6,903 bases of DNA from JAPOKJ01 sp043767985 (lineage in GTDB: Bacteria; Pseudomonadota; Gammaproteobacteria; Burkholderiales; Burkholderiaceae_E). The notes under the pieces are model-generated. The model had not been told where the DNA came from. It was given only the letters and a program-made list of their open reading frames with translations, and did no database searches. Position numbers and translations under genes: made by a program. Where the stretch lies: assembly GCA_043767985.1 (NCBI GenBank), contig JAYVKZ010000449.1, positions 1 to 6,903 of the forward strand. Direction: 5' to 3'. Below, piece after piece: positions 1-5,711 of this stretch (its first letter is position 1; every line of letters begins with the position of its first letter).

Positions 1-238
1 GTTCCAGCAGCACACCCACCACGGCCATGGCCGCGACAGAACAGATGATGGCCAGCCAAAACGGGAAGTTCAGCATGGTCATGCAGGCAAGACCACTGAA
101 GGCACCGAGCATCATCATTTCGCCCTGAGCGAAGGTGACGGTTTCGGTAGCCTTATAGATGAGGACGAAGCCCAGAGCGATCAGACCGTAGATACAGCCT
201 TGGGCGATTCCGCTAATGATGAGTTGTAGTAATTGCAT
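1..238 (-). CDS. livH: LivH-type branched-chain amino-acid ABC transporter permease (N-terminal part)
   Basis: This is the 5' end of an inner-membrane permease of the high-affinity branched-chain amino-acid (Liv) ABC importer family. It starts at the ATG whose complement lies at 236-238 and leaves the window on the left after 79 codons. The visible protein begins MQLLQLIISGIAQGCIYGLI and continues with an ALGFVLIYKATETVTFAQGE stretch. The segment around residues 33-46 (TVTFAQGEMMMLGA) is the hallmark of LivH and LivM permeases, where it usually reads NFAQGE-x-x-M-x-G-A. Hydrophobic segments at about residues 5-28, 40-55 and 58-78 fit the first membrane helices of this fold. No strong ribosome-binding site is visible upstream. 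The gene lies 58 bases beyond the sbcB stop in the same direction. The family is clear. The substrate (leucine-type amino acids, urea or short amides) cannot be decided from this fragment, and livH is used in the family sense. Confidence 0.85.
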   Translation of the reverse strand, partial: MQLLQLIISGIAQGCIYGLIALGFVLIYKATETVTFAQGEMMMLGAFSGLACMTMLNFPFWLAIICSVAAMAVVGVLLE

Positions 239-240
239 GG

Positions 241-267
241 TTTTCTGATGTGTATTTAACCAGAAAA
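241..267. repeat. AT-rich inverted repeat in the livH leader
   Basis: TTTTCTG at 241-247 is the exact reverse complement of CAGAAAA at 261-267, separated by 13 bases. The repeat lies directly upstream of the livH start codon, so in the transcript one arm would cover the place where a ribosome-binding site is expected. With seven mostly A/T pairs the stem is weak, and it may be chance. Confidence 0.3.
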
Positions 268-296
268 TTCACTGATTTTTTGCTGCGCTGCGGCAG

Positions 297-1730
297 TCAC
301 CTCTCCAAAATTGGCGCGATCTGTTCTGCGTAGTCGTAAAGCGATGACAAAATCTCTTGCCCACGCTCATCGGCCGATTCGTTCAAGACGTCGATCTGAT
401 CGAAGAAGGCTTGCAAGCTGGTAAAGCCTCCTGCACCTTCGTGCAAGCGTCGCACAAGATGCTCTTGCCAGCGCGCTTGATCGTCATCGTTCAAGGTCTC
501 GGGGAAATTTCTGGCGCGATAGCGAAACAGGATTTGATCTAGGCGCGCGTCCGAAAATGAGGGAAGCCTTTCGGCCAATTGTGCAGGCTTTTGACCTCGC
601 AGTCGCTGCAAGGTGCGCCGATCCTCGTTGCCTACGAAGCCGCCATAAAGATCCTCGTCCACATCAGTATCGGAGGTTTTTGGGCGTGCGAATACGACGG
701 GCCACAGTGGTTCCACGCGATGCGCTTGTTGAGCAATGATCTCCCCATACCGTAGGCCTTGCTCGACGTCGATGCCCCACTTCTGTGCCGTCGCCGCGTT
801 GAGCGTCTTGAGGTTGCCAATGACCACCGGCGATTTATTGAGATGAATACTTTTGATCGGCAAGCGGGTTATGCCTTCTGGCAGCTCGTCTAGCTTACTG
901 AACATGCGTAGACGAATCTGCTCTACGTCGAGAGTAAAAAGCTCACTCGGGTCACTCGCCAAATCCCATACGATGATCTCGTTCTTGTTGGTCGGGTGCA
1001 CAGCCAGCGGCCATACAAGGGCCATGCAACCACGTTCCGTGCCATACATACCGGAAACATGCAGAAAGGGTTTGTTGACGCCCATTTCGCGAGCGACTTC
1101 TTCTTTTTTTCTAAGTTTTAAGCAAAACTCCCAAAGCTTGGGTTGTGCCGACTTAATAAGCCTGGCCAAGCCTATGGTGGCTCTGACATCGGATAGCGCG
1201 TCGTGTGCCGCGTCGTGAGACAGGCCGTTGGCGCGGGTGAGGTTTTCGAGCTTAAAAGAAGGCTTTCCCTCCGCATTGACAGGCCATTCGATCCCGTCCG
1301 GGCGTAAGGCCCAAGTCAGCCGAACAACATCAAGCAAATCCCAGCGGCCGCACTGGTTTTGCCATTCGCGTGCATAAGGGTCGATCAAATTTCGCCAAAA
1401 TAAATGGCGAGTTACTTCGTCGTCAAAGCGTATTGAGTTATAGCCAACACCGATGGTGCCGGTTTGCGCCAATTGTTTTTCGATGGCATCAGCAAATAAA
1501 TGCTCGGGTACGCCGCGCTCCAGGCAAATTTGAGGGGTGATGCCCGTGAGAAGACAGGCTTCCGGGTCCGGCAAGATATCTGGCGCAGGTTGGCAATACA
1601 GCATCACTGGCTCGCCAATCTCCTTGAGATCTGCATCCGTGCGCAATCCTGCAAACTGGGCAGGGCGGTCACGGCGCGGAATGCGCCCGAAGGTTTCGTA
1701 GTCGTGCCAAAAGAAAGAAAATTCACTCAT
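297..1730 (-). CDS. sbcB: Exonuclease I, 3'-5' single-strand DNA exonuclease
   Basis: Cytoplasmic exonuclease that degrades single-stranded DNA from the 3' end and acts in mismatch repair, recombination and removal of ssDNA ends. The 477-residue product is nearly the same length as E. coli ExoI (475). All five DEDDh catalytic residues are visible: D10 and E12 in HDYETFG, D103 in GYNSIRFDDE, H176 and D181 in SHDAAHDALSD. Each is offset by exactly five from E. coli D15, E17, D108, H181 and D186. Family knowledge places the nuclease domain at about residues 1-195, followed by SH3-like and helical C-terminal domains; the C-terminal third (GGFVGNEDR, then a run ending APILER) is typical. The start is the ATG at 1730, giving MSEFSFFWHDYETFG. 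The frame stays open to 1859, but the extra 43 residues overlap the upstream gene and resemble nothing in ExoI. It begins 31 bases after the upstream stop with no strong Shine-Dalgarno, so translation may depend on upstream ribosomes. Confidence 0.96.
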   Translation of the reverse strand: MSEFSFFWHDYETFGRIPRRDRPAQFAGLRTDADLKEIGEPVMLYCQPAPDILPDPEACLLTGITPQICLERGVPEHLFADAIEKQLAQTGTIGVGYNSIRFDDEVTRHLFWRNLIDPYAREWQNQCGRWDLLDVVRLTWALRPDGIEWPVNAEGKPSFKLENLTRANGLSHDAAHDALSDVRATIGLARLIKSAQPKLWEFCLKLRKKEEVAREMGVNKPFLHVSGMYGTERGCMALVWPLAVHPTNKNEIIVWDLASDPSELFTLDVEQIRLRMFSKLDELPEGITRLPIKSIHLNKSPVVIGNLKTLNAATAQKWGIDVEQGLRYGEIIAQQAHRVEPLWPVVFARPKTSDTDVDEDLYGGFVGNEDRRTLQRLRGQKPAQLAERLPSFSDARLDQILFRYRARNFPETLNDDDQARWQEHLVRRLHEGAGGFTSLQAFFDQIDVLNESADERGQEILSSLYDYAEQIAPILER

Positions 1731-1761
1731 GGCTGGAAGATACCTGAGAACACTGATCTTG

Positions 1762-2553
1762 TCAGGAAGGCGCCGTGGGCTCTGCCGCCGGTGAAGCGAA
1801 CTTGGCTTGCAGCGCTTCCAGCTCAGCATCCATGGTGGCGACCAACCACTGTTTTGCATGCTTGACGATCAGGGGGTTATGGTCCTTGAACAGCCCCATG
1901 GCTGCGGCCTTGGTCCACACCACGGGACCTGCTCTCGCCGTCTTGGTCGAAGGCGCTCCAACCAGAATGGCATAGGGCGCAAGCACCATGGTCACAAAAG
2001 GTTTGGCGGGTTGCGCACGTAGTCGCCAATCAATAAAGGGCGACTCACTGATCAGTAGCGCGGCGGGCAGACCATAAAACACGATGTAATCGTAGAGCTC
2101 CATCTGCTCACGTAGGGGCATGTAGCGCCGACGAATATCGCTAAACACGGCATCGCGGATTTCATCGTCAAACATAGGCTCTTGCGAGTATCGCGCCTGG
2201 GCGGCCTCGGCTTCGGCCTGATAGGCGCACCGTAAGGCAATATCGACACACTCCTGCACGGCTCGTTGTACCTCTGCTGGCAAGCCCGCCTCGCTAGGAT
2301 TGCCTAACTGCGCGGCGCGCAAAAACTTAGCCAACGCTGCCTCATGAATGACCGGCTGCGCCTGGGTAGCCGCAGCCTCATTTTTCGCGAGCGAAATATA
2401 AAAAGCGTGGTCTCTTGCAAAAGCCGTTTTCTTGCCTTCGTCAAATTTCAGCTCGCCACTCGTACAGTCGAGATAGCGGGTGCCAATATGACCATGCTCC
2501 CACAACCAGTTCTTGAGGAAGGGACGCAGCGGGTGATGAAGCTCACTCACCAC
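1762..2553 (-). CDS. Uncharacterised protein, possibly a divergent DUF4238 member
   Basis: A 263-residue soluble protein that I do not recognise with certainty. It has no signal peptide and no convincing membrane helix. The order of short motifs recalls DUF4238: HHPLRPFLKNW near the start (residues 6-16), a D-x-x-S/T-G turn (29-33), FARDHAFY (45-52), an acidic helical middle rich in A and E (about 90-150), LLISESPFI (166-174, where DUF4238 has an S-D-N-P motif), LAPYAILVG (191-199) and a late N-x-L-I-x-x-x-A helix (226-234). This is pattern memory, not an alignment. DUF4238 itself has no settled function. The GTG start at 2553 has GAGGA (complement of 2562-2566) eight bases upstream. The start overlaps the carboxypeptidase stop in GTGGTGA; the second GTG at 2550 would give a four-base overlap. 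Translation is therefore probably coupled to the peptidase. sbcB follows 31 bases downstream. The reading frame is well supported; the family assignment is tentative. Confidence 0.8.
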   Translation of the reverse strand: MVSELHHPLRPFLKNWLWEHGHIGTRYLDCTSGELKFDEGKKTAFARDHAFYISLAKNEAAATQAQPVIHEAALAKFLRAAQLGNPSEAGLPAEVQRAVQECVDIALRCAYQAEAEAAQARYSQEPMFDDEIRDAVFSDIRRRYMPLREQMELYDYIVFYGLPAALLISESPFIDWRLRAQPAKPFVTMVLAPYAILVGAPSTKTARAGPVVWTKAAAMGLFKDHNPLIVKHAKQWLVATMDAELEALQAKFASPAAEPTAPS

Positions 2554-3878
2554 TTGACCAGTCCTCGCCCAACGTCCATGACCATTCGGGTCGAGAGATA
2601 GAGTCTGGGTTCGATCGAATCAATGAAAATATATTCATCGTCATTCGAGTGCGCGCCATGCCCGCGTAGGCCAAAGCTTTCCAGCACGCCACCCTTGGGC
2701 TTCAAGCCAGCAAAGGCTGCGTCGGTGCCTCCACCGGTAGCCACCGAACGAATTTCGAGGGCTTGACCGATCTCGCCAAACACCGAGACAGCGTGTCGGG
2801 CCAAGGCTCTAGAGGCATCATTGGCCACAAAGGCAGGACGGCTGCGTAGAAATTCGAGCTCTACTTTGGTATCGGGAATCAAATTTTCCTTGATAGCTTG
2901 GCGCAGAGCCTTTTCCATCTCGTCCATGTCCTGATTGGCAAAAGCGCGAATATCTGCGGTCGCATTCGCTTCGGCCGGAATAACATTTCGGGTCTCGCCC
3001 GAGCGGGCGATGGTCCAATTAATCTGTAGCCCTTTACTCTTGTCACCAAGATTTCTGGTCTTTAGGATTTGATGAGATAACTCGTACAGCGCATTGCGAC
3101 CCGCCTCAGGTGCAGCGCCGGCATGGGAGGCTTTGCCTGTCACTTTCAAGGTGGCAATCGCAATGCTACTGGTCGCTAAGCGCACCCAATCGCGAGCGCC
3201 GCCGCCACCCTCGTAGGACAAAACGGCATCGTACTCACCGCCGAGGCGGGTCAGCAAGGCGCCTGAACCCGGCGAACCGACTTCCTCGTCAGCGTTGATC
3301 AGCACCGCCAATTCGGCGTAGTCTTTAAAACCCGCGCGCTGCAAAATTTCAACGGTATGCATAATCAAAGCGACGCCCGCTTTATCATCGGCAATGGCGA
3401 GGCCATAGGCGCGGTTACCTTCGATACGAAAGGGTTGCTTGGCCAGCATGCCACGCGGATAAACCGTATCCATATGAGCAATCAGCAAAATCTTCTTGGC
3501 ACCAGTGCCGGTTAATCGGCCGTACACCGCCGAACCCAAGGTCGCGCCCTTCAAGAGAATGTGATCGGCCGGGGCCTTCATCGGTATGGATTCAACGCTC
3601 ATGCCCGCCGCTTTTAGCCTTTGAGCAATCAACTGCTCGATTTGGGCCAAACCTTCAAGATCGCTGCTCCCCGATTCAATCGAGGTCAAGGCTTGCAGGG
3701 AGTTTAATAGTTTGGGGGCTTCGGCACTGACCTCGGCTTTCACTTGAGCCGCAGCAAATTGACGACTGCCGGCCGTCGCTTGTGCCTGGGTCAGCTTGGG
3801 CGCTATAAAACCAAGCGCAAAAACCGCTAAGCTCATTGAAAGGATAAAGATCAAGCGATCTGGTTGACGAAAGTTCAT
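2547..3878 (-). CDS. Exported M20 zinc carboxypeptidase, carboxypeptidase G2 (glutamate carboxypeptidase) type
   Basis: A di-zinc exopeptidase of family M20 that resembles Pseudomonas carboxypeptidase G2, which cleaves C-terminal glutamate from folates and small peptides. The product is 443 residues. Residues 1-34 form a signal peptide: basic start, hydrophobic core FILSMSLAVFALGF, then LTQAQA before the likely cleavage site, so the enzyme should act in the periplasm or outside. All metal and catalytic residues are present: H135 (AHMDTVYP), bridging D164 (AIADDKAG), catalytic-base E198 and ligand E199 (NADEEVGS), E223 (SYEGGG) and H410 (GHGAHSNDDEY). The first five sit exactly 23 residues later than their CPG2 counterparts. 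The dimerisation domain spans about 238-345 and includes KASHAGAAPE. The start at 3878 is chosen because it gives the signal peptide; the frame stays open to 4004, but that part is not peptidase-like. No clear ribosome-binding site is visible. The gene is divergent from the TRAP operon. True substrate unproven. Confidence 0.92.
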   Translation of the reverse strand: MNFRQPDRLIFILSMSLAVFALGFIAPKLTQAQATAGSRQFAAAQVKAEVSAEAPKLLNSLQALTSIESGSSDLEGLAQIEQLIAQRLKAAGMSVESIPMKAPADHILLKGATLGSAVYGRLTGTGAKKILLIAHMDTVYPRGMLAKQPFRIEGNRAYGLAIADDKAGVALIMHTVEILQRAGFKDYAELAVLINADEEVGSPGSGALLTRLGGEYDAVLSYEGGGGARDWVRLATSSIAIATLKVTGKASHAGAAPEAGRNALYELSHQILKTRNLGDKSKGLQINWTIARSGETRNVIPAEANATADIRAFANQDMDEMEKALRQAIKENLIPDTKVELEFLRSRPAFVANDASRALARHAVSVFGEIGQALEIRSVATGGGTDAAFAGLKPKGGVLESFGLRGHGAHSNDDEYIFIDSIEPRLYLSTRMVMDVGRGLVKW

Positions 3879-3905
3879 ACGGGAATTCACAAAGTTAGGC
3901 AAAAC

Positions 3906-3926
3906 GAGCACGAGGCATTCGTGCTC
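3906..3926. promoter_or_regulatory. Perfect 8-bp inverted repeat in the carboxypeptidase leader
   Basis: GAGCACGA at 3906-3913 is the exact reverse complement of TCGTGCTC at 3919-3926, with a five-base centre. It lies 27 bases upstream of the carboxypeptidase start codon and begins at or near the transcription start predicted from the minus-strand promoter candidate. It could be an operator for a dimeric regulator or a hairpin at the 5' end of the mRNA. On the minus strand it is followed by GTTTTG, which is too short a T-run for a convincing terminator. Confidence 0.55.
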
Positions 3927-3933
3927 AACTCGC

Positions 3934-3963
3934 AGCATAGAGCAAATTTGATGACTCAGCCAA
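3934..3963 (-). promoter_or_regulatory. Candidate sigma-70 promoter for the carboxypeptidase gene
   Basis: On the minus strand TTGGCT (complement of 3958-3963) and TATGCT (complement of 3934-3939) are 18 bases apart, each matching four of six consensus positions. Transcription would start near 3927, about 50 bases before the start codon. The match is moderate and is supported mainly by its position. Confidence 0.3.
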
Positions 3964-3971
3964 GTTCTGAG
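3955..3971. promoter_or_regulatory. Short dyad over the carboxypeptidase -35 region
   Basis: CTCAG at 3955-3959 pairs with CTGAG at 3967-3971 across a seven-base spacer, covering the candidate minus-strand -35 box. Five-base arms occur often by chance, so this is only a possible regulator site. Confidence 0.2.
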
Positions 3972-3979
3972 ACGCTCCA

Positions 3980-4008
3980 TTGACACCAGGCACCGCCTGT
4001 GCAATCCT
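3980..4008 (+). promoter_or_regulatory. Candidate sigma-70 promoter for the TRAP operon
   Basis: A perfect TTGACA lies at 3980-3985. Seventeen bases further on is AATCCT at 4003-4008, which matches TATAAT at only three positions but is preceded by TGC, an extended -10 element. Transcription would start near 4015, leaving a leader of about 90 bases before dctP. Its -35 is back to back with the candidate promoter of the opposite gene, 16 bases away. Confidence 0.4.
3987..3999. promoter_or_regulatory. Small dyad inside the TRAP promoter spacer
   Basis: CAGGC at 3987-3991 and GCCTG at 3995-3999 form a perfect inverted repeat with centre ACC. It sits exactly between the candidate -35 and -10 boxes, where a bound repressor would block polymerase. 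The arms are only five bases, so chance is possible. Confidence 0.25.
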
Positions 4009-4088
4009 AAAAGCTGGCAGAAACTTTCAATGCAAGCTCGCTAGGTCTCGTAGAGGATCGCCAAACCATGGGCTTCGGCCAGTAACCA

Positions 4089-4094
4089 GAGGAG
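4089..4094 (+). promoter_or_regulatory. Strong ribosome-binding site of dctP
   Basis: GAGGAG ends nine bases before the ATG at 4104. It is the strongest Shine-Dalgarno in the window and decides the start in favour of 4104 over the in-frame ATG at 4113. It fits high production of the periplasmic binding protein. Confidence 0.75.
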
Positions 4095-4103
4095 ACAAGA
4101 CAA

Positions 4104-5102
4104 ATGATATCAATGAGAAGATTGACGCTGAGCGTCGCGAGCACCGTTCTGATGGGCGCCTTCAGCGTCGCCGCTCAGGCGCAATCTGTGATCACCCTGC
4201 ATGGCGCCGTGCAGTTTAACGACGACCACGCCTTTAATCGCTCGCTTGTTAAGTTCGAAGAGCTGGTGAAAAAGTACTATGGCAAACCGATTAATTTCGT
4301 ATTGCATAAAAATAGCGAGCTGGGTTTAGAGAAAGACTATTTCGCGTACATGAATCAGGGCAAGGCGGTGGATTACGCCATCGTCTCCCCAGCGCATATG
4401 TCCACTTTTTCGAAGGCTGCACCGTTTATCGACGCACCTTTCCTGTTCCGCGACCTCGCACACTGGAACAAAGTACTCGACCAAGACCTATTGAAACCGA
4501 TCGCCGACGAAGTCGCGCAAAAAGGTGAGGTGATGTTGGTGGGGTATGCCGGGGGCGGTGTGCGTAACATCTTCGCCAACAAGCCGATCAAGAACCTGGC
4601 CGAATTGAAAGGCCTAAAGGTTCGCGTGCAAGGCGCACCGATCTGGAGTAGAACCTTCAGCGCGATTGGTATGGCCCCCACGGTCATTGCCTATAACGAG
4701 GTGTATAACGCCATTCAAAATAAAGTGATTGAGGCTGGTGAGAACGAAGCCGCTGGTGTTGAGGCTGTGAAGTTCTACGAGGTTGGCCCTCACCTGGCCC
4801 TCACCCAGCATGCCATCACGATTCGTCCGATCTGTTTCTCGAGCAAGACTTTTGCCAAGCTCCCACCTGACCTTCAGGCGGCGATTGTCCGAGCAGGCAA
4901 AGAGGCTGGTACCTATGGTCGAGACATTGAATCGTCGGAAGACCAAAAGAAGCTAGACGCCTTGGAAAAAGCCGGCAAACTCAAGCAGATTCCTTTTGCT
5001 GATCGCGCCGCCATGCAAAAACTTGTCGACCCGGTGATGGCCGCCTACGCGAAGGAAATTGGTGCGGATGGTATCTACGCCAAAATCAATGGCATCAAGT
5101 AG
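4104..5102 (+). CDS. dctP: TRAP transporter periplasmic solute-binding protein, DctP family
   Basis: Periplasmic receptor that captures an organic acid and delivers it to the DctQM membrane complex, which uses an ion gradient instead of ATP. The product has 332 residues, the usual DctP size. Residues 1-26 form a signal peptide (MISMRRLTLS start, hydrophobic middle, SVAAQA before Q27). Family landmarks are R154 in GGVRNIFANK, R174 in LKVRVQG, and N214 in AGENE after NEVYNAIQNKV. The spacings R154-R174-N214 (20 and 40 residues) equal those of the sialic-acid binder SiaP (R127, R147, N187). R174 is therefore the expected carboxylate-binding arginine, and the ligand should carry a carboxylate. 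Which acid it binds cannot be read from the sequence: C4-dicarboxylates, keto acids, amino acids and aromatic acids are all known for the family. It is the first gene of a plus-strand operon and is followed by a 108-base gap with a stem-loop. Confidence 0.95.
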   Translation: MISMRRLTLSVASTVLMGAFSVAAQAQSVITLHGAVQFNDDHAFNRSLVKFEELVKKYYGKPINFVLHKNSELGLEKDYFAYMNQGKAVDYAIVSPAHMSTFSKAAPFIDAPFLFRDLAHWNKVLDQDLLKPIADEVAQKGEVMLVGYAGGGVRNIFANKPIKNLAELKGLKVRVQGAPIWSRTFSAIGMAPTVIAYNEVYNAIQNKVIEAGENEAAGVEAVKFYEVGPHLALTQHAITIRPICFSSKTFAKLPPDLQAAIVRAGKEAGTYGRDIESSEDQKKLDALEKAGKLKQIPFADRAAMQKLVDPVMAAYAKEIGADGIYAKINGIK

Positions 5103-5113
5103 TTCTTCCTAGT

Positions 5114-5140
5114 TCGGCGCCCGTTATTCAAGGGCGCCGA
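5114..5140 (+). promoter_or_regulatory. Intercistronic stem-loop between dctP and dctQ
   Basis: TCGGCGCCC at 5114-5122 is the exact reverse complement of GGGCGCCGA at 5132-5140, with a nine-base loop. The GC-rich nine-pair stem starts 11 bases after the dctP stop. No T-run follows, so it is not a standard intrinsic terminator. It probably protects the dctP message from 3' degradation or dampens downstream expression, giving more binding protein than membrane subunits. Confidence 0.65.
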
Positions 5141-5153
5141 TGCAGGTACTGCA
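5141..5153 (+). repeat. Second small hairpin directly after the stem-loop
   Basis: TGCAG at 5141-5145 pairs with CTGCA at 5149-5153 around GTA. It abuts the larger stem without a gap, so the two could stack in the RNA. The stem has only five pairs and a tight loop. Confidence 0.3.
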
Positions 5154-5210
5154 CGCGGATGCCTTCGCACTTGGCCCCATCACAAGCATCATTTTCAGCC
5201 TGAGTGCTCC

Positions 5211-5711
5211 ATGACCAAATTTCTCGACTTGTGGCAGAAGCTACTCACCTGGATCATGGCCCTGTTAGTGGCCGTGCTCATTCTACCGGTGTGCTTGCAG
5301 GTGTTCTCGCGCTTCACCGACATCATTCCTCGCTATATCTGGACTGAGGAGCTGTCACGCTTTTGTTTTGTCTGGATGGTGATGATTGGTGCCATGATCG
5401 CTCTCAGGGAAAGGTTGCATTTTGATGTCGACCTATGGTCACCGGTGAGTCCGCGTACCGACGCACTACTGCGAATGGTGTCCAATGCCTTCGTGCTGAT
5501 TTTCAGTGGCGTGATGATCGTCTGGGGAATCGGCTTTACCAAGTTCGGCTGGAACCAAACCTCCGAGCTTGCAGACTTGCCGATGTGGCTTATTTTCATA
5601 GCTTGGCCACTCACCGGGTTCACCTGGGTGATGTTTTTGGTAGAGGCTTTTGTGCGTGATGTCGGCATGTATCGCCGTAACGAGGCTCTGCCTTCTGGGA
5701 ATTTCTCATGA
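5211..5711 (+). CDS. dctQ: TRAP transporter small permease subunit, DctQ family
   Basis: The small inner-membrane subunit of the TRAP transporter, which partners the large subunit DctM. The 166-residue product has four hydrophobic helices at about residues 11-33, 50-66, 88-108 and 124-145, the standard DctQ topology. The family signature appears as WTEELSR (44-50), then FVWMVMIGAMIALRER and HFDVD (70-74). The C-terminus is a short charged tail. The ATG at 5211 has only a weak GAG six bases upstream, in contrast to the strong site of dctP, which again suggests less membrane subunit than binding protein. Its stop (5709-5711) overlaps the dctM start. It lies 108 bases after dctP. No fusion to DctM and no missing segment is seen. 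Confidence 0.93.
   Translation: MTKFLDLWQKLLTWIMALLVAVLILPVCLQVFSRFTDIIPRYIWTEELSRFCFVWMVMIGAMIALRERLHFDVDLWSPVSPRTDALLRMVSNAFVLIFSGVMIVWGIGFTKFGWNQTSELADLPMWLIFIAWPLTGFTWVMFLVEAFVRDVGMYRRNEALPSGNFS

Noticed and set aside
268..299. Terminator between sbcB and livH
   Set aside because: A small CTGC/GCAG stem follows the sbcB stop, but in the direction of transcription it is followed by a run of A, not T.
1104..1110. Run of seven A on the coding strand of sbcB, in phase as a possible -1 slippery site
   Set aside because: It encodes the normal R-K-K-E-E stretch of ExoI, the protein continues with good family similarity at full length, and no reason for a frameshifted product is seen.
853..1218. 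Open frames on the plus strand opposite sbcB, including 853-1218 and 1500-1865
   Set aside because: They are antisense shadows of a well-supported gene, with no recognisable domains or ribosome sites.
1731..1859. Upstream extension of the exonuclease I frame
   Set aside because: The extra 43 residues overlap the upstream gene's coding region and do not resemble ExoI; the internal ATG at 1730 gives the correct family start.
3879..4004. Upstream extension of the carboxypeptidase frame
   Set aside because: It would place 42 unrelated residues before a clear signal peptide and would run through the palindrome and promoter candidate.
4014..4036. Possible sigma-54 promoter upstream of dctP (TGGCAG followed by ATGCAA)
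   Set aside because: Sigma-54 sites need GG and GC separated by ten bases; here the GG (4016-4017) and GC (4032-4033) are 14 bases apart.
5114..5153. Intrinsic terminator after dctP
   Set aside because: The stem is strong, but the bases after it are mixed sequence with no T-run, and dctQ and dctM belong to the same transport system.
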